A stretch of DNA of 64,000 nucleotides from Neptuniibacter sp. 1_MG-2023 (GTDB lineage Bacteria > Pseudomonadota > Gammaproteobacteria > Pseudomonadales > Balneatricaceae). The notes beneath the pieces are model-generated. The model had not been told where the DNA came from. It made no database searches and saw nothing but the letters and a program-made list of their open reading frames with translations. Made by a program: the position numbers and the translations under genes. Where the stretch lies: assembly GCF_030547185.1 (NCBI RefSeq), contig NZ_JAUOQR010000008.1, positions 62,001 through 126,000 on the forward strand, in the 5' to 3' direction. This document shows, in pieces, positions 35,177-43,821 of the stretch (position 1 is the stretch's first letter; each line of letters begins with the position of its first letter).

Positions 35177-36067
35177 ATGAGCAAAACACTTTCAACATCG
35201 GCACTTGCAAAAAACAGAGCGATATCAGGTAAAGAACTATTTTCACAGTTAGAAGCATGTGGTTTCATCCAACGCGCAGGAAACGAGTGGAAGTTACTCC
35301 CAGCAGGCGAAAAAGCAGGAGGCCAATATTTTGATCATCCAAAATACGGTAAGTACATTACTTGGCCCGAAGACCTCTCACTCGAAAGCTCATCTGCAAA
35401 CCCAACAAATTCAAGTCTGGAAAAACTTGTCACAGCTACAGTGATCGGTAAAACCTTCAAGCTGTCAGCAAATCGAATGAATTCAATCCTGTCAGAACTG
35501 GGCTGGATAGATAAAGCACTCAAAGGCTGGACCATCACCTCTTCCGGCACAGCAGCTGGTGGTGAACAAAAAGAAGATTTCCGCTCAGGTATCCCTTATG
35601 TTGTTTGGCCCCAATCCATCACTAAAAACAAAGCCCTAAAAACCACCATTAGCGAAGTCCAAGGTGAAGCGGCATCCGAAGAAGCAAAACAAGAAACGAG
35701 TGATGACTCAAACTTCCGTGACAAATTTGAAGCAAAACTTCGTACCACCGATGGACATTACGTTCGCTCCAAAGCAGAAATGCTCATAGATAATTGGTTG
35801 TACATGGCTGAAATAGTTCATGCCTATGAGCGAAAACTACCTATTGAAGAGGAGGTCTACTGCGACTTCTACATCCCAACAGGCAAGGTCTACATCGAGT
35901 ACTGGGGCTACGAAAACGATTCAAAATATCTACACAGAAAAGCACAGAAGCAGGAAATTTATAAACAATACGGCTTTAAGTTAATCGAACTTGAAGATAA
36001 GGACGTTCAGAACTTAGATGATGTTCTACCTCGCATGCTATTGAAGCATGGGGTGCAGTCATATTGA
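35177..36067 (+). CDS. Nuclease-like protein: two N-terminal repeats plus PD-(D/E)XK-type domain
   Basis: A 296-residue protein I cannot assign to a named family. Two related modules of about 55 residues (about 13-65 and 92-147) share a helical first part, G-W or E-W-K-L, A.GG, and a terminal Y..WP, and look like small DNA-binding or winged-helix units. After a linker rich in Glu and Ser, residues about 185-290 resemble a restriction-endonuclease fold: VRSKAEMLIDNWL (E201), D230 in CDFYIP, E241 in YIEYWG, and K258 in RKAQKQEIY. These match the E...D...E-x-x...K set of the superfamily. It is probably a DNA-binding nuclease in repair or defence, as inference. No methylase or helicase partner is adjacent. 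Confidence 0.7.
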   Translation: MSKTLSTSALAKNRAISGKELFSQLEACGFIQRAGNEWKLLPAGEKAGGQYFDHPKYGKYITWPEDLSLESSSANPTNSSLEKLVTATVIGKTFKLSANRMNSILSELGWIDKALKGWTITSSGTAAGGEQKEDFRSGIPYVVWPQSITKNKALKTTISEVQGEAASEEAKQETSDDSNFRDKFEAKLRTTDGHYVRSKAEMLIDNWLYMAEIVHAYERKLPIEEEVYCDFYIPTGKVYIEYWGYENDSKYLHRKAQKQEIYKQYGFKLIELEDKDVQNLDDVLPRMLLKHGVQSY

Positions 36068-36294
36068 TTGCTTGATATTTGAAGTTGTGGCCAAAGCATA
36101 GGAGATTATCTAAAAGCAGATAAAACGAAGGGGAACTGTATGGTTACCACTTCCCCTTGTTGTTTTGGATATAGGTAAGAATGAGGCCAGTATCTATTTC
36201 TCGGACACTAAGAACAAAAAGGCCGATACTTAGTTGATGTTTTCGCCTCTACCCTTAAGCCTCACTAAAGGCTTAAAGTAATCCAGTGCTGTAA

Positions 36295-36591
36295 CTATTT
36301 CCACATAACGTCTGATTTTTCCTTCGCAGCAGCAGTAAGAAGCTCAATGAGCGGAAGCGCACGATTGGTAATGCTCACTTCTGCCTCCTCAGTATCCTCG
36401 TCCATCACGGGTGACTGGTTTTTATCCGCATCAATTGCAGCGGATAACTTGCTCAGTGCTTCAGGCACATCTTCGGCCAGAATTGCGCCAGGTACGGTAG
36501 CGCTATGTCCCATCATTTTTAGCATGGAAAGACCTACATCGCCAAACATCGTAATACTGCTATATGCATCGGTTGAAAATGTTATCAGCAT
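36295..36591 (-). CDS. DUF1840 family protein
   Basis: A 98-residue protein with the DUF1840 signature: MLITFSTDAYSSITMFGDVGLSMLKMMGHS at the start, a helical middle (EDVPEALSKLSAAID), an acidic spacer and a helical end (NRALPLIELLTAAAKEKSDVMW). It is cytosolic and its function is not established. AAGGAG sits six bases before the ATG. It is a single gene between the nuclease-like gene and the tRNA-Arg region. Confidence 0.85.
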   Translation of the reverse strand: MLITFSTDAYSSITMFGDVGLSMLKMMGHSATVPGAILAEDVPEALSKLSAAIDADKNQSPVMDEDTEEAEVSITNRALPLIELLTAAAKEKSDVMWK

Positions 36592-36968
36592 GAGCTGCTC
36601 CTTGAATTAATAAACCTCCACTACTGAGTAAAATATAGCAGATAGAACAGACATCTACATTGTTACAGGTCCCTGTGACACCAATACGTGATACCCCGCT
36701 CGACAAATATCGGATGTTGCATTGTGACCAACAGACAAATACGTCATGCAAACGGATCTTGGGGGCGCCTTTGGCTCGGTTAGATAGCCAACAAGAACAC
36801 ACATAAAGAAAAAAGAGGGATTATTCGCTGCGCTCACCCTTCGGGCCGTCGCAAGCTCCGTTGTCTCGCTTCGCTCAGCTCGAACCCATCGGGGGTTCTC
36901 ACCCTCCAGTTTGGTGCACTGAATTTTGGTGAGGAGGAAACTGAAAGATGTGGAGACATATAAAAAAG
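36592..36968. repeat. GC-rich repeat-like block beside tRNA-Arg
   Basis: The block has no believable gene. From about 36810 to 36940 it is much more GC-rich than its surroundings and contains CTGCGCTCACCCTTCGGGCC-type sequence, which I recall as commonly lying next to tRNA genes in marine gammaproteobacteria and often miscalled as ORFs. Within it 36890-36909 is an inverted near-copy of the tRNA-Arg T-arm and acceptor start (36977-36997). A GAACCC/GGGTTC hairpin overlaps the same place. Confidence 0.5.
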
Positions 36969-37045
36969 TGGCGCGCCTGGAGGGATTCGAACCCCCGACC
37001 AACAGGATCGGAACCTGCTACTCTATCCAGCTGAGCTACAGGCGC
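36969..37045 (-). tRNA. tRNA-Arg (anticodon CCG)
   Basis: 77 bases on the minus strand. The acceptor GCGCCTG pairs with CAGGCGC, with discriminator G and encoded CCA. D-arm AGCTCAGCTGGATAGAGT, anticodon loop TTCCGAT (CCG, reading CGG), and T-loop GTTCGAATC. It is single, with the GC-rich repeat block on its 3-prime side. Confidence 0.96.
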
Positions 37046-37110
37046 ACTCAAGAAGTGTTTGCGTGGCGTATTCTACCGATGCGCTGCTTATTCGCCAAGG
37101 CTTTTTAAGC

Positions 37111-37359
37111 TCAATTTGTTTGGGATTGAGTAGAGGTCGTGCAATATAGGCTTTTTAACTCTTCTTCGAGGTCGCCTTGCATAATAACCTCCCATTCATC
37201 TTTGTCTTCTGTATAAGCTAAGAACGAATGGCAACTACTGCACCTATAGATGCGCTGATTAGGTATAGAACTTAATAAGGTAAGCTTGGTTGTTGGGCTT
37301 GGTTTACCGGTCAACGTTCGGCAAACACAATTCTCATACATTCCATTGCTGGTCATCAT
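37111..37359 (-). CDS. Small cysteine-containing hypothetical protein
   Basis: An 82-residue ORF with an early CVC (11-13) and a later CSSC (39-42), which together could bind a metal, in a sequence ending with an acidic helix (DLEEELKSLYC). It has no signal peptide. The start could be either of two adjacent ATG codons; the ribosome site (GGGG) is modest. No family is recognised. It sits upstream of tRNA-Arg on the same strand. Confidence 0.5.
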   Translation of the reverse strand: MMTSNGMYENCVCRTLTGKPSPTTKLTLLSSIPNQRIYRCSSCHSFLAYTEDKDEWEVIMQGDLEEELKSLYCTTSTQSQTN

Positions 37360-37681
37360 AACCCCGCTGTTGATTTTAGACCTTAGTCTTAATATATTTT
37401 TACTCCTTTAGTTTAATAAAATCCATTCCTTTATCAATTCCTTGTTAAATTTAAGGTTTATTGCTTTTTAACTACAAAAAATTGCCCTAAATCAGCGGAT
37501 TGCTGCGTTCTCCTGCCAAAGCCCCATTTCAGTTGTGATTATTTACCGTTATAATCCGCAGCCGGTGAAACTTTGAGCAGTCGAGTCTGAATTTCCGCCT
37601 CAGAGCAACTTATGTTGTGGTTGGGCATCCTACAGATCGCACTGCGCATATTAATTTGTGGTTTATTGAGAGGTCGTGACT
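37360..37681 (+). other. Upstream region of cytochrome c5
   Basis: Some 320 bases with no ORF. It is AT-rich on the left and more mixed on the right, where the cytochrome promoter and leader should be. GAGAGG (37668-37673) is the cytochrome ribosome site. No FNR-type or other operator could be recognised. Confidence 0.4.
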
Positions 37682-38098
37682 GTGAAAAAAATCACTTCAG
37701 CATTGGTTGCTCTAGGTCTAGGTATTGCATTAAGTGCATCTGTACAGGCGACATCTAACGATGAAGCTGTTGCCGAGCGCATTAAAGCAGTAGGTTCTGT
37801 TTGTATAGAAGGCGATGATAGCTGTGGCGGCGCTGCTGCTGTAGCGGCTCCTGCTGCGGCTCGTACAGGCGAGCAAGTTTATTCAACTAAGTGTGCTGCG
37901 TGTCACGCAACAGGCGCTGCAGGTGCACCGAAATTTGGTACTTCTGAGTGGGCTGACCGTGGAGCTAAAGGCATTGACGCTCTACTTGCTTCAGCGATTA
38001 ATGGCTTAAATGCTATGCCACCACGTGGCTTATGTGCTGATTGTTCTGATGATGAGCTAAAAGGTGCGATTCAGCATATGATGGATAGCGCTCAGTAA
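37682..38098 (+). CDS. Cytochrome c5-type c-type cytochrome
   Basis: A 138-residue secreted monohaem cytochrome. The start is GTG 37682, which has GAGAGG at good spacing; an in-frame GTG six bases earlier is too close to it. The signal peptide is about 1-24 (ALVALGLGIALSASVQA). An Ala-rich linker leads to the haem site CAACH near residue 75, a conserved MPPRG (axial Met) and a second Cys pair in CADC, as in cytochrome c5. It carries electrons in the periplasm. A bidirectional terminator follows. Confidence 0.92.
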   Translation: MKKITSALVALGLGIALSASVQATSNDEAVAERIKAVGSVCIEGDDSCGGAAAVAAPAAARTGEQVYSTKCAACHATGAAGAPKFGTSEWADRGAKGIDALLASAINGLNAMPPRGLCADCSDDELKGAIQHMMDSAQ

Positions 38099-38117
38099 TT
38101 AAGCGCCGTTCTGATAT

Positions 38118-38145
38118 AAAAAAAGCCGCTTATGCGGCTTTTTTT
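38118..38145. terminator. Bidirectional terminator between cytochrome c5 and rep
   Basis: AAAAAAAGCCGC (38118-38129) and GCGGCTTTTTTT (38134-38145) pair around a TTAT loop, with A and T runs on each side, so both converging genes can use it. Confidence 0.92.
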
Positions 38146-38165
38146 ATCTTTGTCTTATAACAAAT

Positions 38166-40178
38166 CTAGTCAAACATATTTTTTAAACTATTCAGCGTAG
38201 CTTGGCCCCGTTTCTGATTTTGCACAGGGCACTTCTCTCCCGCTCCCTCTATCTCTAAATCTTCAGGCGGTAGTTCATCTAAAAAGCGACTTGGTAGGCA
38301 GTCCAACACTTCACCATATTGTTTACGTTGCTTCGCTAAGGTAATGGTCAAACAGCGTTTCGCCCGCGTAATACCTACATAGGCTAAGCGTCGCTCCTCT
38401 TCGATATTATCGGTTTCTATACTGTTCCTATGGGGAAGCAGCTCCTCTTCCATCCCCATAAGAAATACATGAGGAAATTCGAGCCCTTTTGACGCATGCA
38501 ATGTCATTAATTGAACACGATTTGAATCGTCCTCTTCCTCTTGCCTATCTAGCATATCGATCAATATTAAGCGGTTAATCGCCTCTTGGATTCCCGCATC
38601 AGGTTCTTCTTCCTGTAAGCGCTCCATGGTCGATTTAAGTGAGTCCATTAAGAAATGCACATTCTGCATTCGCTTTTCGGCCATCGCATCACTAGAGCTA
38701 TTTTGCGCAATCCAGCCTTCGTAATCGATATCGCGCATCATTTCATAGATCGCATCAATCGGATCACCTTGGTGACATTGACGGTAGATATGTTGCATCC
38801 AGCTACAGAAACGGCGCAACCGCTCTAAAGCATTGGCAGGCATCACTTGCTCTAAACCTAGTTCTTCGCAGGCATTGAACATACTGATCTGGCGTTCAAC
38901 CGAGTACTGGCCTAGCTTTTGTAGCGTGCTCGGACCAATCTCTCGGCGCGGCAGATTGATAATACGTAGAAAAGCGTTGTCATCATCAGGATTAACCAAC
39001 ACTTTTAGGTAGCTCATTAAATCTTTAATTTCTGCACGGGCAAAAAAGGAGGTGCCACCATTTAACTTGTAAGGTACTTGATAGTGTTGCAGCTTCATCT
39101 CCAATAGACGTGCCTGGAAATTGCCACGGTATAAAACAGCCATATCTTTAAACTGAATATTATTCCGCAGATGCAGGTCTAAAGTTTCTGTTGCTATCCG
39201 TTCACATTCAGCATCTTCATTACGCGTATGTATCACCCTTATAGGATCACCCATACCCATATCACTCCATAAGGTTTTTTCATACACATGGGGGTTATTG
39301 GCAATCAGGGTATTGGCTGCTTTCAGTATACGGCTCGTGGAACGGTAGTTTTGTTCTAGTTTGACAACTTTTAGACTTGGGTAATCTTTCTCAAGCTGCA
39401 CTAAGTTCTCAGGCCGCGCGCCGCGCCAAGCATAAATAGATTGGTCATCATCCCCTACAACGGTTAGTGCGCCTCGATGCCCAACTAAGAGTTTAACTAA
39501 ACGATATTGAGAAAGGTTGGTATCTTGGTACTCATCCACCAGCAAATAACGTAACCGGTTTTGCCAACGCTCTAAAACCTTCGGATGTTCTTCAAACAGG
39601 CGAACAGGCACAAGAATTAGATCATCAAAGTCTACTGCGTTATAAGCACGCAAGTGTTGCTCGTATTCCTCATAGGCACGGGCACATAAAATATCTTGTG
39701 GTAACTGCGCTGACGCCAAAGCTTGAGCTGGCGTTAGCATCTCGTTCTTCCAACTAGAGATCTGATTTCGGACTATATCAACCTGATCACTTTCTTCGTT
39801 GTTCTGTAGCATCAGATCTTTTAATAGGGCTTTTGTGTCCTGATCATCAAAGATAGAAAATCCCGGCTTAAAGCCAAGATGCTTATGCTCACGCTTAATA
39901 ATTGTAAGGCCAAGGTTATGGAAGGTAGCAACGGTCAGGCCTTTACCTGCTGGACTCCCCTCTAGCAGAGCATTAACACGCTCTTTCATCTCTCGTGATG
40001 CCTTGTTAGTAAAGGTAACAGCGGCAATATTGCGCCCAGCAATTCCACATGAGTTGATCAAGTATGCGATCTTGCGCGTAATTACACTGGTTTTGCCAGA
40101 CCCGGCACCGGCAAGCACCAGTAAAGGACCACCAATATAGTCCACCGCTTCTTTCTGTCGTGGATTTAATCGAGACAT
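38166..40178 (-). CDS. rep: ATP-dependent DNA helicase Rep
   Basis: A 670-residue superfamily-1 helicase, the same size as E. coli Rep (673). Walker A AGAGSGKT (23-30, K29), motif II DEYQDTN (about 215-221), motif III VVGDDDQSIYAWRGA, motif IV QNYRS and the late VQLMTLHASKGLEF and RRLAYVGITRA motifs are all intact. It unwinds DNA 3-prime to 5-prime and helps forks pass protein blocks. Rep is distinguished from UvrD by length and the start SRLNPRQKEAV. It is a single gene. Confidence 0.95.
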   Translation of the reverse strand: MSRLNPRQKEAVDYIGGPLLVLAGAGSGKTSVITRKIAYLINSCGIAGRNIAAVTFTNKASREMKERVNALLEGSPAGKGLTVATFHNLGLTIIKREHKHLGFKPGFSIFDDQDTKALLKDLMLQNNEESDQVDIVRNQISSWKNEMLTPAQALASAQLPQDILCARAYEEYEQHLRAYNAVDFDDLILVPVRLFEEHPKVLERWQNRLRYLLVDEYQDTNLSQYRLVKLLVGHRGALTVVGDDDQSIYAWRGARPENLVQLEKDYPSLKVVKLEQNYRSTSRILKAANTLIANNPHVYEKTLWSDMGMGDPIRVIHTRNEDAECERIATETLDLHLRNNIQFKDMAVLYRGNFQARLLEMKLQHYQVPYKLNGGTSFFARAEIKDLMSYLKVLVNPDDDNAFLRIINLPRREIGPSTLQKLGQYSVERQISMFNACEELGLEQVMPANALERLRRFCSWMQHIYRQCHQGDPIDAIYEMMRDIDYEGWIAQNSSSDAMAEKRMQNVHFLMDSLKSTMERLQEEEPDAGIQEAINRLILIDMLDRQEEEDDSNRVQLMTLHASKGLEFPHVFLMGMEEELLPHRNSIETDNIEEERRLAYVGITRAKRCLTITLAKQRKQYGEVLDCLPSRFLDELPPEDLEIEGAGEKCPVQNQKRGQATLNSLKNMFD

Positions 40179-40438
40179 TCTTTAAAAAACCTTAAAAAAC
40201 GGCTAAAGCTTAGCCATACGCAGCCGAAACATAAAGGATGCGACTAGGGTAATACCAACTATAAATTTAGATAACTCTTTGATATATAAAAATAAAACAA
40301 GTGTTTGAATAATTCTTGCAGAGTGTTAATCTGAATAAAGTAAGACTTATTGGTAATTATGACACGAAAATTTTACAGGGAGACATCTCTTTATAAAATT
40401 TGTGTCTATAAATAAAGTGTCACACTGGGAAGTTGGCG

Positions 40439-42157
40439 ATGTGCTCAGCGCTACAGCAGTTACCCGATAAACATAAAAAGATTTTACTGATCGATAGTCA
40501 TCAGGAGAATCAAAGCAGACTTAAGTCGATACTGGAGCAACATCCACTGTATCAACTAACGCGCTGCAATGACCATGTAGAAGCATTGCTGATTCTGCAG
40601 CAGTCCTCTATTGATTTCATTTTACTCAGCTGTAACAACTCTCCACTCCCTTGCACAACTATAATTTCTGACCTGCATAAATTTCGCCCAAACACGCCAA
40701 TTATTGCACTCAGCCCTCACATTACCGAAGAACAGGGGCAGAAACTCTTAACAGCGAACGCCACCGACTTTTTATCTTATGAGACACTGAATACAGAGAT
40801 ATTTTTAAGGACGCTACGCCACGCAGAACTCACCATTAAGCAAAGCACAGAGATACAACTTTTACGCCATTCCGATACTTTAGCTCCTGTTGGCAACCGC
40901 CAATTCTTCTATTTAACCCTCCTATACAAACTCAATTCCCTAATACAACAAGGCCGCCAACTTGCCCTAATCACTATTGATTTAGACCATTTCCGTAAAT
41001 TTAATACCCGTTATGGTTTTTCAGCAGGTGATGAAGTTGTTTTAGAATTAGGTAAACGTATACAAAGTAGCGTTAGCAACGATGAAATGGTCGCAAGAAT
41101 AGGCAACGATGAATTCGCCATTATTCTGGATCTACCAAGTACAGCGCCACTATTAGACACCGTCAAATCCCTACTGGGTAAGCTTATCGCCACATTAAAA
41201 TCGTCCTATACTCACAGCCAGTCTCAGACCCAGATCGACTGTAGCATTGGTGCGGTATTGGCCCCTGAACATGGCAGTGAAGTTGATCTACTTACCAAGC
41301 GAGCCAGCATGGCTCGTATGCAAGCCAAACAAATTCATGGCTGTAGTTATTCAATCTATCGCCCTGGTATGGAATTAACGTCTGATAAAACCGTAGGTCT
41401 TGAATCAGAAATAATGACCGCCCTAAGAGCAGAACAGTTTGTGCTCTTTTACCAACCCCGTATCGACCTCCGTTCAGGCAAGATTGTCGGGGCTGAAGCG
41501 CTAATTCGTTGGCAACATCCAACCCGCGGAATGATAATGCCTGGCGACTTTATCCCCCTATGTGAGCGGAATGGTTTAATTGTACCTATAGGGTATTGGA
41601 CCATTAGACAGGCAGGCTTGCACCTTAAAGAATTAAAAGAAGCAGGCATCCATATTGATCGTTTAGGGGTCAACTTATCTTTCCGGCAGTTTAAGGATGA
41701 TATGTTAGTCGATACCATCAAACGTATTATCAAACAGGAAGATATAGATACATCGGTTCTCGAATTTGAGTTAACAGAGTCAGCTATTTTTAACGATGAG
41801 AACCACGTTAGGGAGTGCCTCGATTCCTTAGCAGAAGAGGGGATCACTTTTTCATTAGATGACTTTGGTACCGGCTACTCCTCATTTTCATTACTGCATA
41901 AACTGCCCATCAGTGCGTTAAAAATTGATCGCTCATTTGTAAGTCACCTCAATGAGTCTTCAGAAGCCGAGGAGATTGTGCGCTCTATCATTAGCCTTGC
42001 CCATAATATGAAATTAACGGTTGTCGCTGAGGGCGTTGAAACAAGGGAGCAGTTAGACTTTTTGATTCAAGATAACTGCGACCAGATCCAAGGCTACTTC
42101 TACAGCCCTCCCGTTAGCTTCAGTGATTTTAAGCGAATGTTTCCTAAACCTCAGTAG
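40439..42157 (+). CDS. Pseudo-receiver GGDEF-EAL protein, probable phosphodiesterase
   Basis: A 572-residue protein starting at ATG 40439 with GGGA eight bases upstream (TTG 40433 is also in frame). Residues about 12-125 look like a response-regulator receiver but lack its chemistry: D19 is followed by Ser, the phospho-Asp position is S64 (ILLSCNN) and the conserved Lys is Y114. The GGDEF domain (about 150-305) reads GNDEF near 222 with no RxxD site, so it is probably not a cyclase. The EAL domain (about 320-565) keeps EALIRW (E352), ELTES, LDDFGTGYSS, KIDRSF and AEGVET and is likely active. Inputs must be phosphorylation-independent. Confidence 0.88.
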   Translation: MCSALQQLPDKHKKILLIDSHQENQSRLKSILEQHPLYQLTRCNDHVEALLILQQSSIDFILLSCNNSPLPCTTIISDLHKFRPNTPIIALSPHITEEQGQKLLTANATDFLSYETLNTEIFLRTLRHAELTIKQSTEIQLLRHSDTLAPVGNRQFFYLTLLYKLNSLIQQGRQLALITIDLDHFRKFNTRYGFSAGDEVVLELGKRIQSSVSNDEMVARIGNDEFAIILDLPSTAPLLDTVKSLLGKLIATLKSSYTHSQSQTQIDCSIGAVLAPEHGSEVDLLTKRASMARMQAKQIHGCSYSIYRPGMELTSDKTVGLESEIMTALRAEQFVLFYQPRIDLRSGKIVGAEALIRWQHPTRGMIMPGDFIPLCERNGLIVPIGYWTIRQAGLHLKELKEAGIHIDRLGVNLSFRQFKDDMLVDTIKRIIKQEDIDTSVLEFELTESAIFNDENHVRECLDSLAEEGITFSLDDFGTGYSSFSLLHKLPISALKIDRSFVSHLNESSEAEEIVRSIISLAHNMKLTVVAEGVETREQLDFLIQDNCDQIQGYFYSPPVSFSDFKRMFPKPQ

Positions 42158-42208
42158 CAACAGAAAACCTCTTCGAGCTAATACAATATTACCGCTGCGC
42201 TATCAGCT

Positions 42209-43723
42209 TTATCTTAATAAAGCCCTAGCAGATACTCGATAGCTCAACGCTTCCAGTAGATGCTTACTCTCCACCTTTTCCGCACCAGCAAGATCCGCAA
42301 TGGTTCGCGCCACCCTTAAAACACGATGATACGCACGAGCTGACAACTGTAGTTTCTCCAACGCCTTAGCCAACATATCTTTATCTGAATCACTGATACA
42401 ACAGATCTGTTCAAGCTGTTTACCCTCCAACATCTGGTTTGGGTAGCCTTGGCGCTCCATCTGCTGTGATCTTGCAAGAATAACGCGCTCTCTTACCTGC
42501 TCACTTGTTTCTTCAGCATCGGGGTAAGCCATCAGCTCTTTTTGTGACAAGGCTTGAACACTTAACTGCAAGTCAATACGATCCAACAATGGGCCCGATA
42601 CTCGGGACTGATAACGTCGCACTTGATCAGGACTACAGCGGCAACGTTCCGTACCATCATTGTAGTAACCACATGGACAAGGGTTCATTGCGGTAACTAA
42701 TTGAAATCGAGCAGGGAACACAGATTGACGAGCGGCGCGAGAGATTAAAATCTCACCAGATTCGATAGGTTCACGCAGTACCTCTAAAACCTTACGACTA
42801 AACTCAGGCAGCTCATCTAAGAATAAAACACCTTGATGAGCAAGAGAGATCTCACCCGGTTTAGGATTCCCACCCCCGCCCACCAAAGCAACAGAGGATG
42901 CAGTGTGGTGTGGCGCACGAAAAGGGCGCTGACAGATAAGCCCTTCACCGCCACTACGTTGCGCAATCGAATGTATTGATGCCACCTGTAAACGTTCAGA
43001 TTCTGTCATTTCAGGTAGCAAGCCGGGCAAACGATTGGCCAACATACTTTTACCGCTACCGGGAGGGCCGACCAATAGTATGTTATGTGAACCTGCCGCC
43101 GCGATCTCTAAAGCCCTTTTCGCTTGAAGCTGCCCCTTAACATCATTCAGATCGGGATAGACTGCACTATATGTATGCGCTCCGGGACTAGCGACCGCAC
43201 AGCTAATCAATTGCTCTGCTTTTAAATGGGCACAAACATCCAACAGATGAGAAGCGGGATAAACACTCAACCCTGAGGCAAGCGTTGCATCATCTCCATT
43301 TGAAGAAGGAAGAAACAAACCCCGACCAGCCCCACGACAAGCCAGTGCTACAGGCAGCACACCCGCAACAGGTCTGAGCTCACCAGAAAGAGCGAGTTCA
43401 CCAATCAGCTCTTGGGACTTCAGGGGCTCCACCGGTACTTGGCCACTTGCAGCTAAAATACCAATGGCGACAGCAAGATCGTAACGCCCACCCTCTTTAG
43501 GAAGATCTGCAGGCGCGAGATTTACTGTAATTCTACGTTGAGGAAAGTCATATCCAGAATTTATTAAGGCACTGCGGACCCGTTCTCGACTCTCTTTAAC
43601 CGCAGTTTCAGGCAAGCCAACAATGGAGAAACTAGGCAGTCCACCTGAGAGGTGAACTTCCACAGTAACTAGGGGCGCATCAATTCCCACCTGCGCACGG
43701 GTATAAACAATCGCTAATGACAT
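42209..43723 (-). CDS. comM: ComM / YifB family AAA+ magnesium-chelatase-like protein
   Basis: A 504-residue protein of the standard ComM length. The N-terminal domain (about 1-170, VEVHLSGGLPSFSIVGLPE) is of the Lon-protease-like subunit type. The AAA+ core has Walker A GPPGSGKS near 218, FRAPHHTAS and the MNPCPCGY motif with two Cys, then a C-terminal lid (RAYHRVLRVARTIADL). ComM is a hexameric branch-migration helicase that extends heteroduplex in natural transformation. Its presence is compatible with competence but not proof. Single gene. Confidence 0.94.
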   Translation of the reverse strand: MSLAIVYTRAQVGIDAPLVTVEVHLSGGLPSFSIVGLPETAVKESRERVRSALINSGYDFPQRRITVNLAPADLPKEGGRYDLAVAIGILAASGQVPVEPLKSQELIGELALSGELRPVAGVLPVALACRGAGRGLFLPSSNGDDATLASGLSVYPASHLLDVCAHLKAEQLISCAVASPGAHTYSAVYPDLNDVKGQLQAKRALEIAAAGSHNILLVGPPGSGKSMLANRLPGLLPEMTESERLQVASIHSIAQRSGGEGLICQRPFRAPHHTASSVALVGGGGNPKPGEISLAHQGVLFLDELPEFSRKVLEVLREPIESGEILISRAARQSVFPARFQLVTAMNPCPCGYYNDGTERCRCSPDQVRRYQSRVSGPLLDRIDLQLSVQALSQKELMAYPDAEETSEQVRERVILARSQQMERQGYPNQMLEGKQLEQICCISDSDKDMLAKALEKLQLSARAYHRVLRVARTIADLAGAEKVESKHLLEALSYRVSARALLR

Positions 43724-43821
43724 AAGCTTCCATCCTTGGAAGAATATTGAAAAAACTAAAGATAACCGCTAAACAGAAACTTGAAAAGGGCCCTTCTTAT
43801 TCATGATTATTGGAGGGCCGA

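Noticed and set aside
36655..37002. 115-residue frame across the GC-rich block and tRNA-Arg
   Set aside because: It overlaps the tRNA and reads the repeat block; its RAERSETTELATA-type text is typical of false ORFs in such blocks.
41449..41847. 132-residue frame opposite the pseudo-receiver protein's EAL domain
   Set aside because: It is a shadow of a clearly conserved EAL domain.
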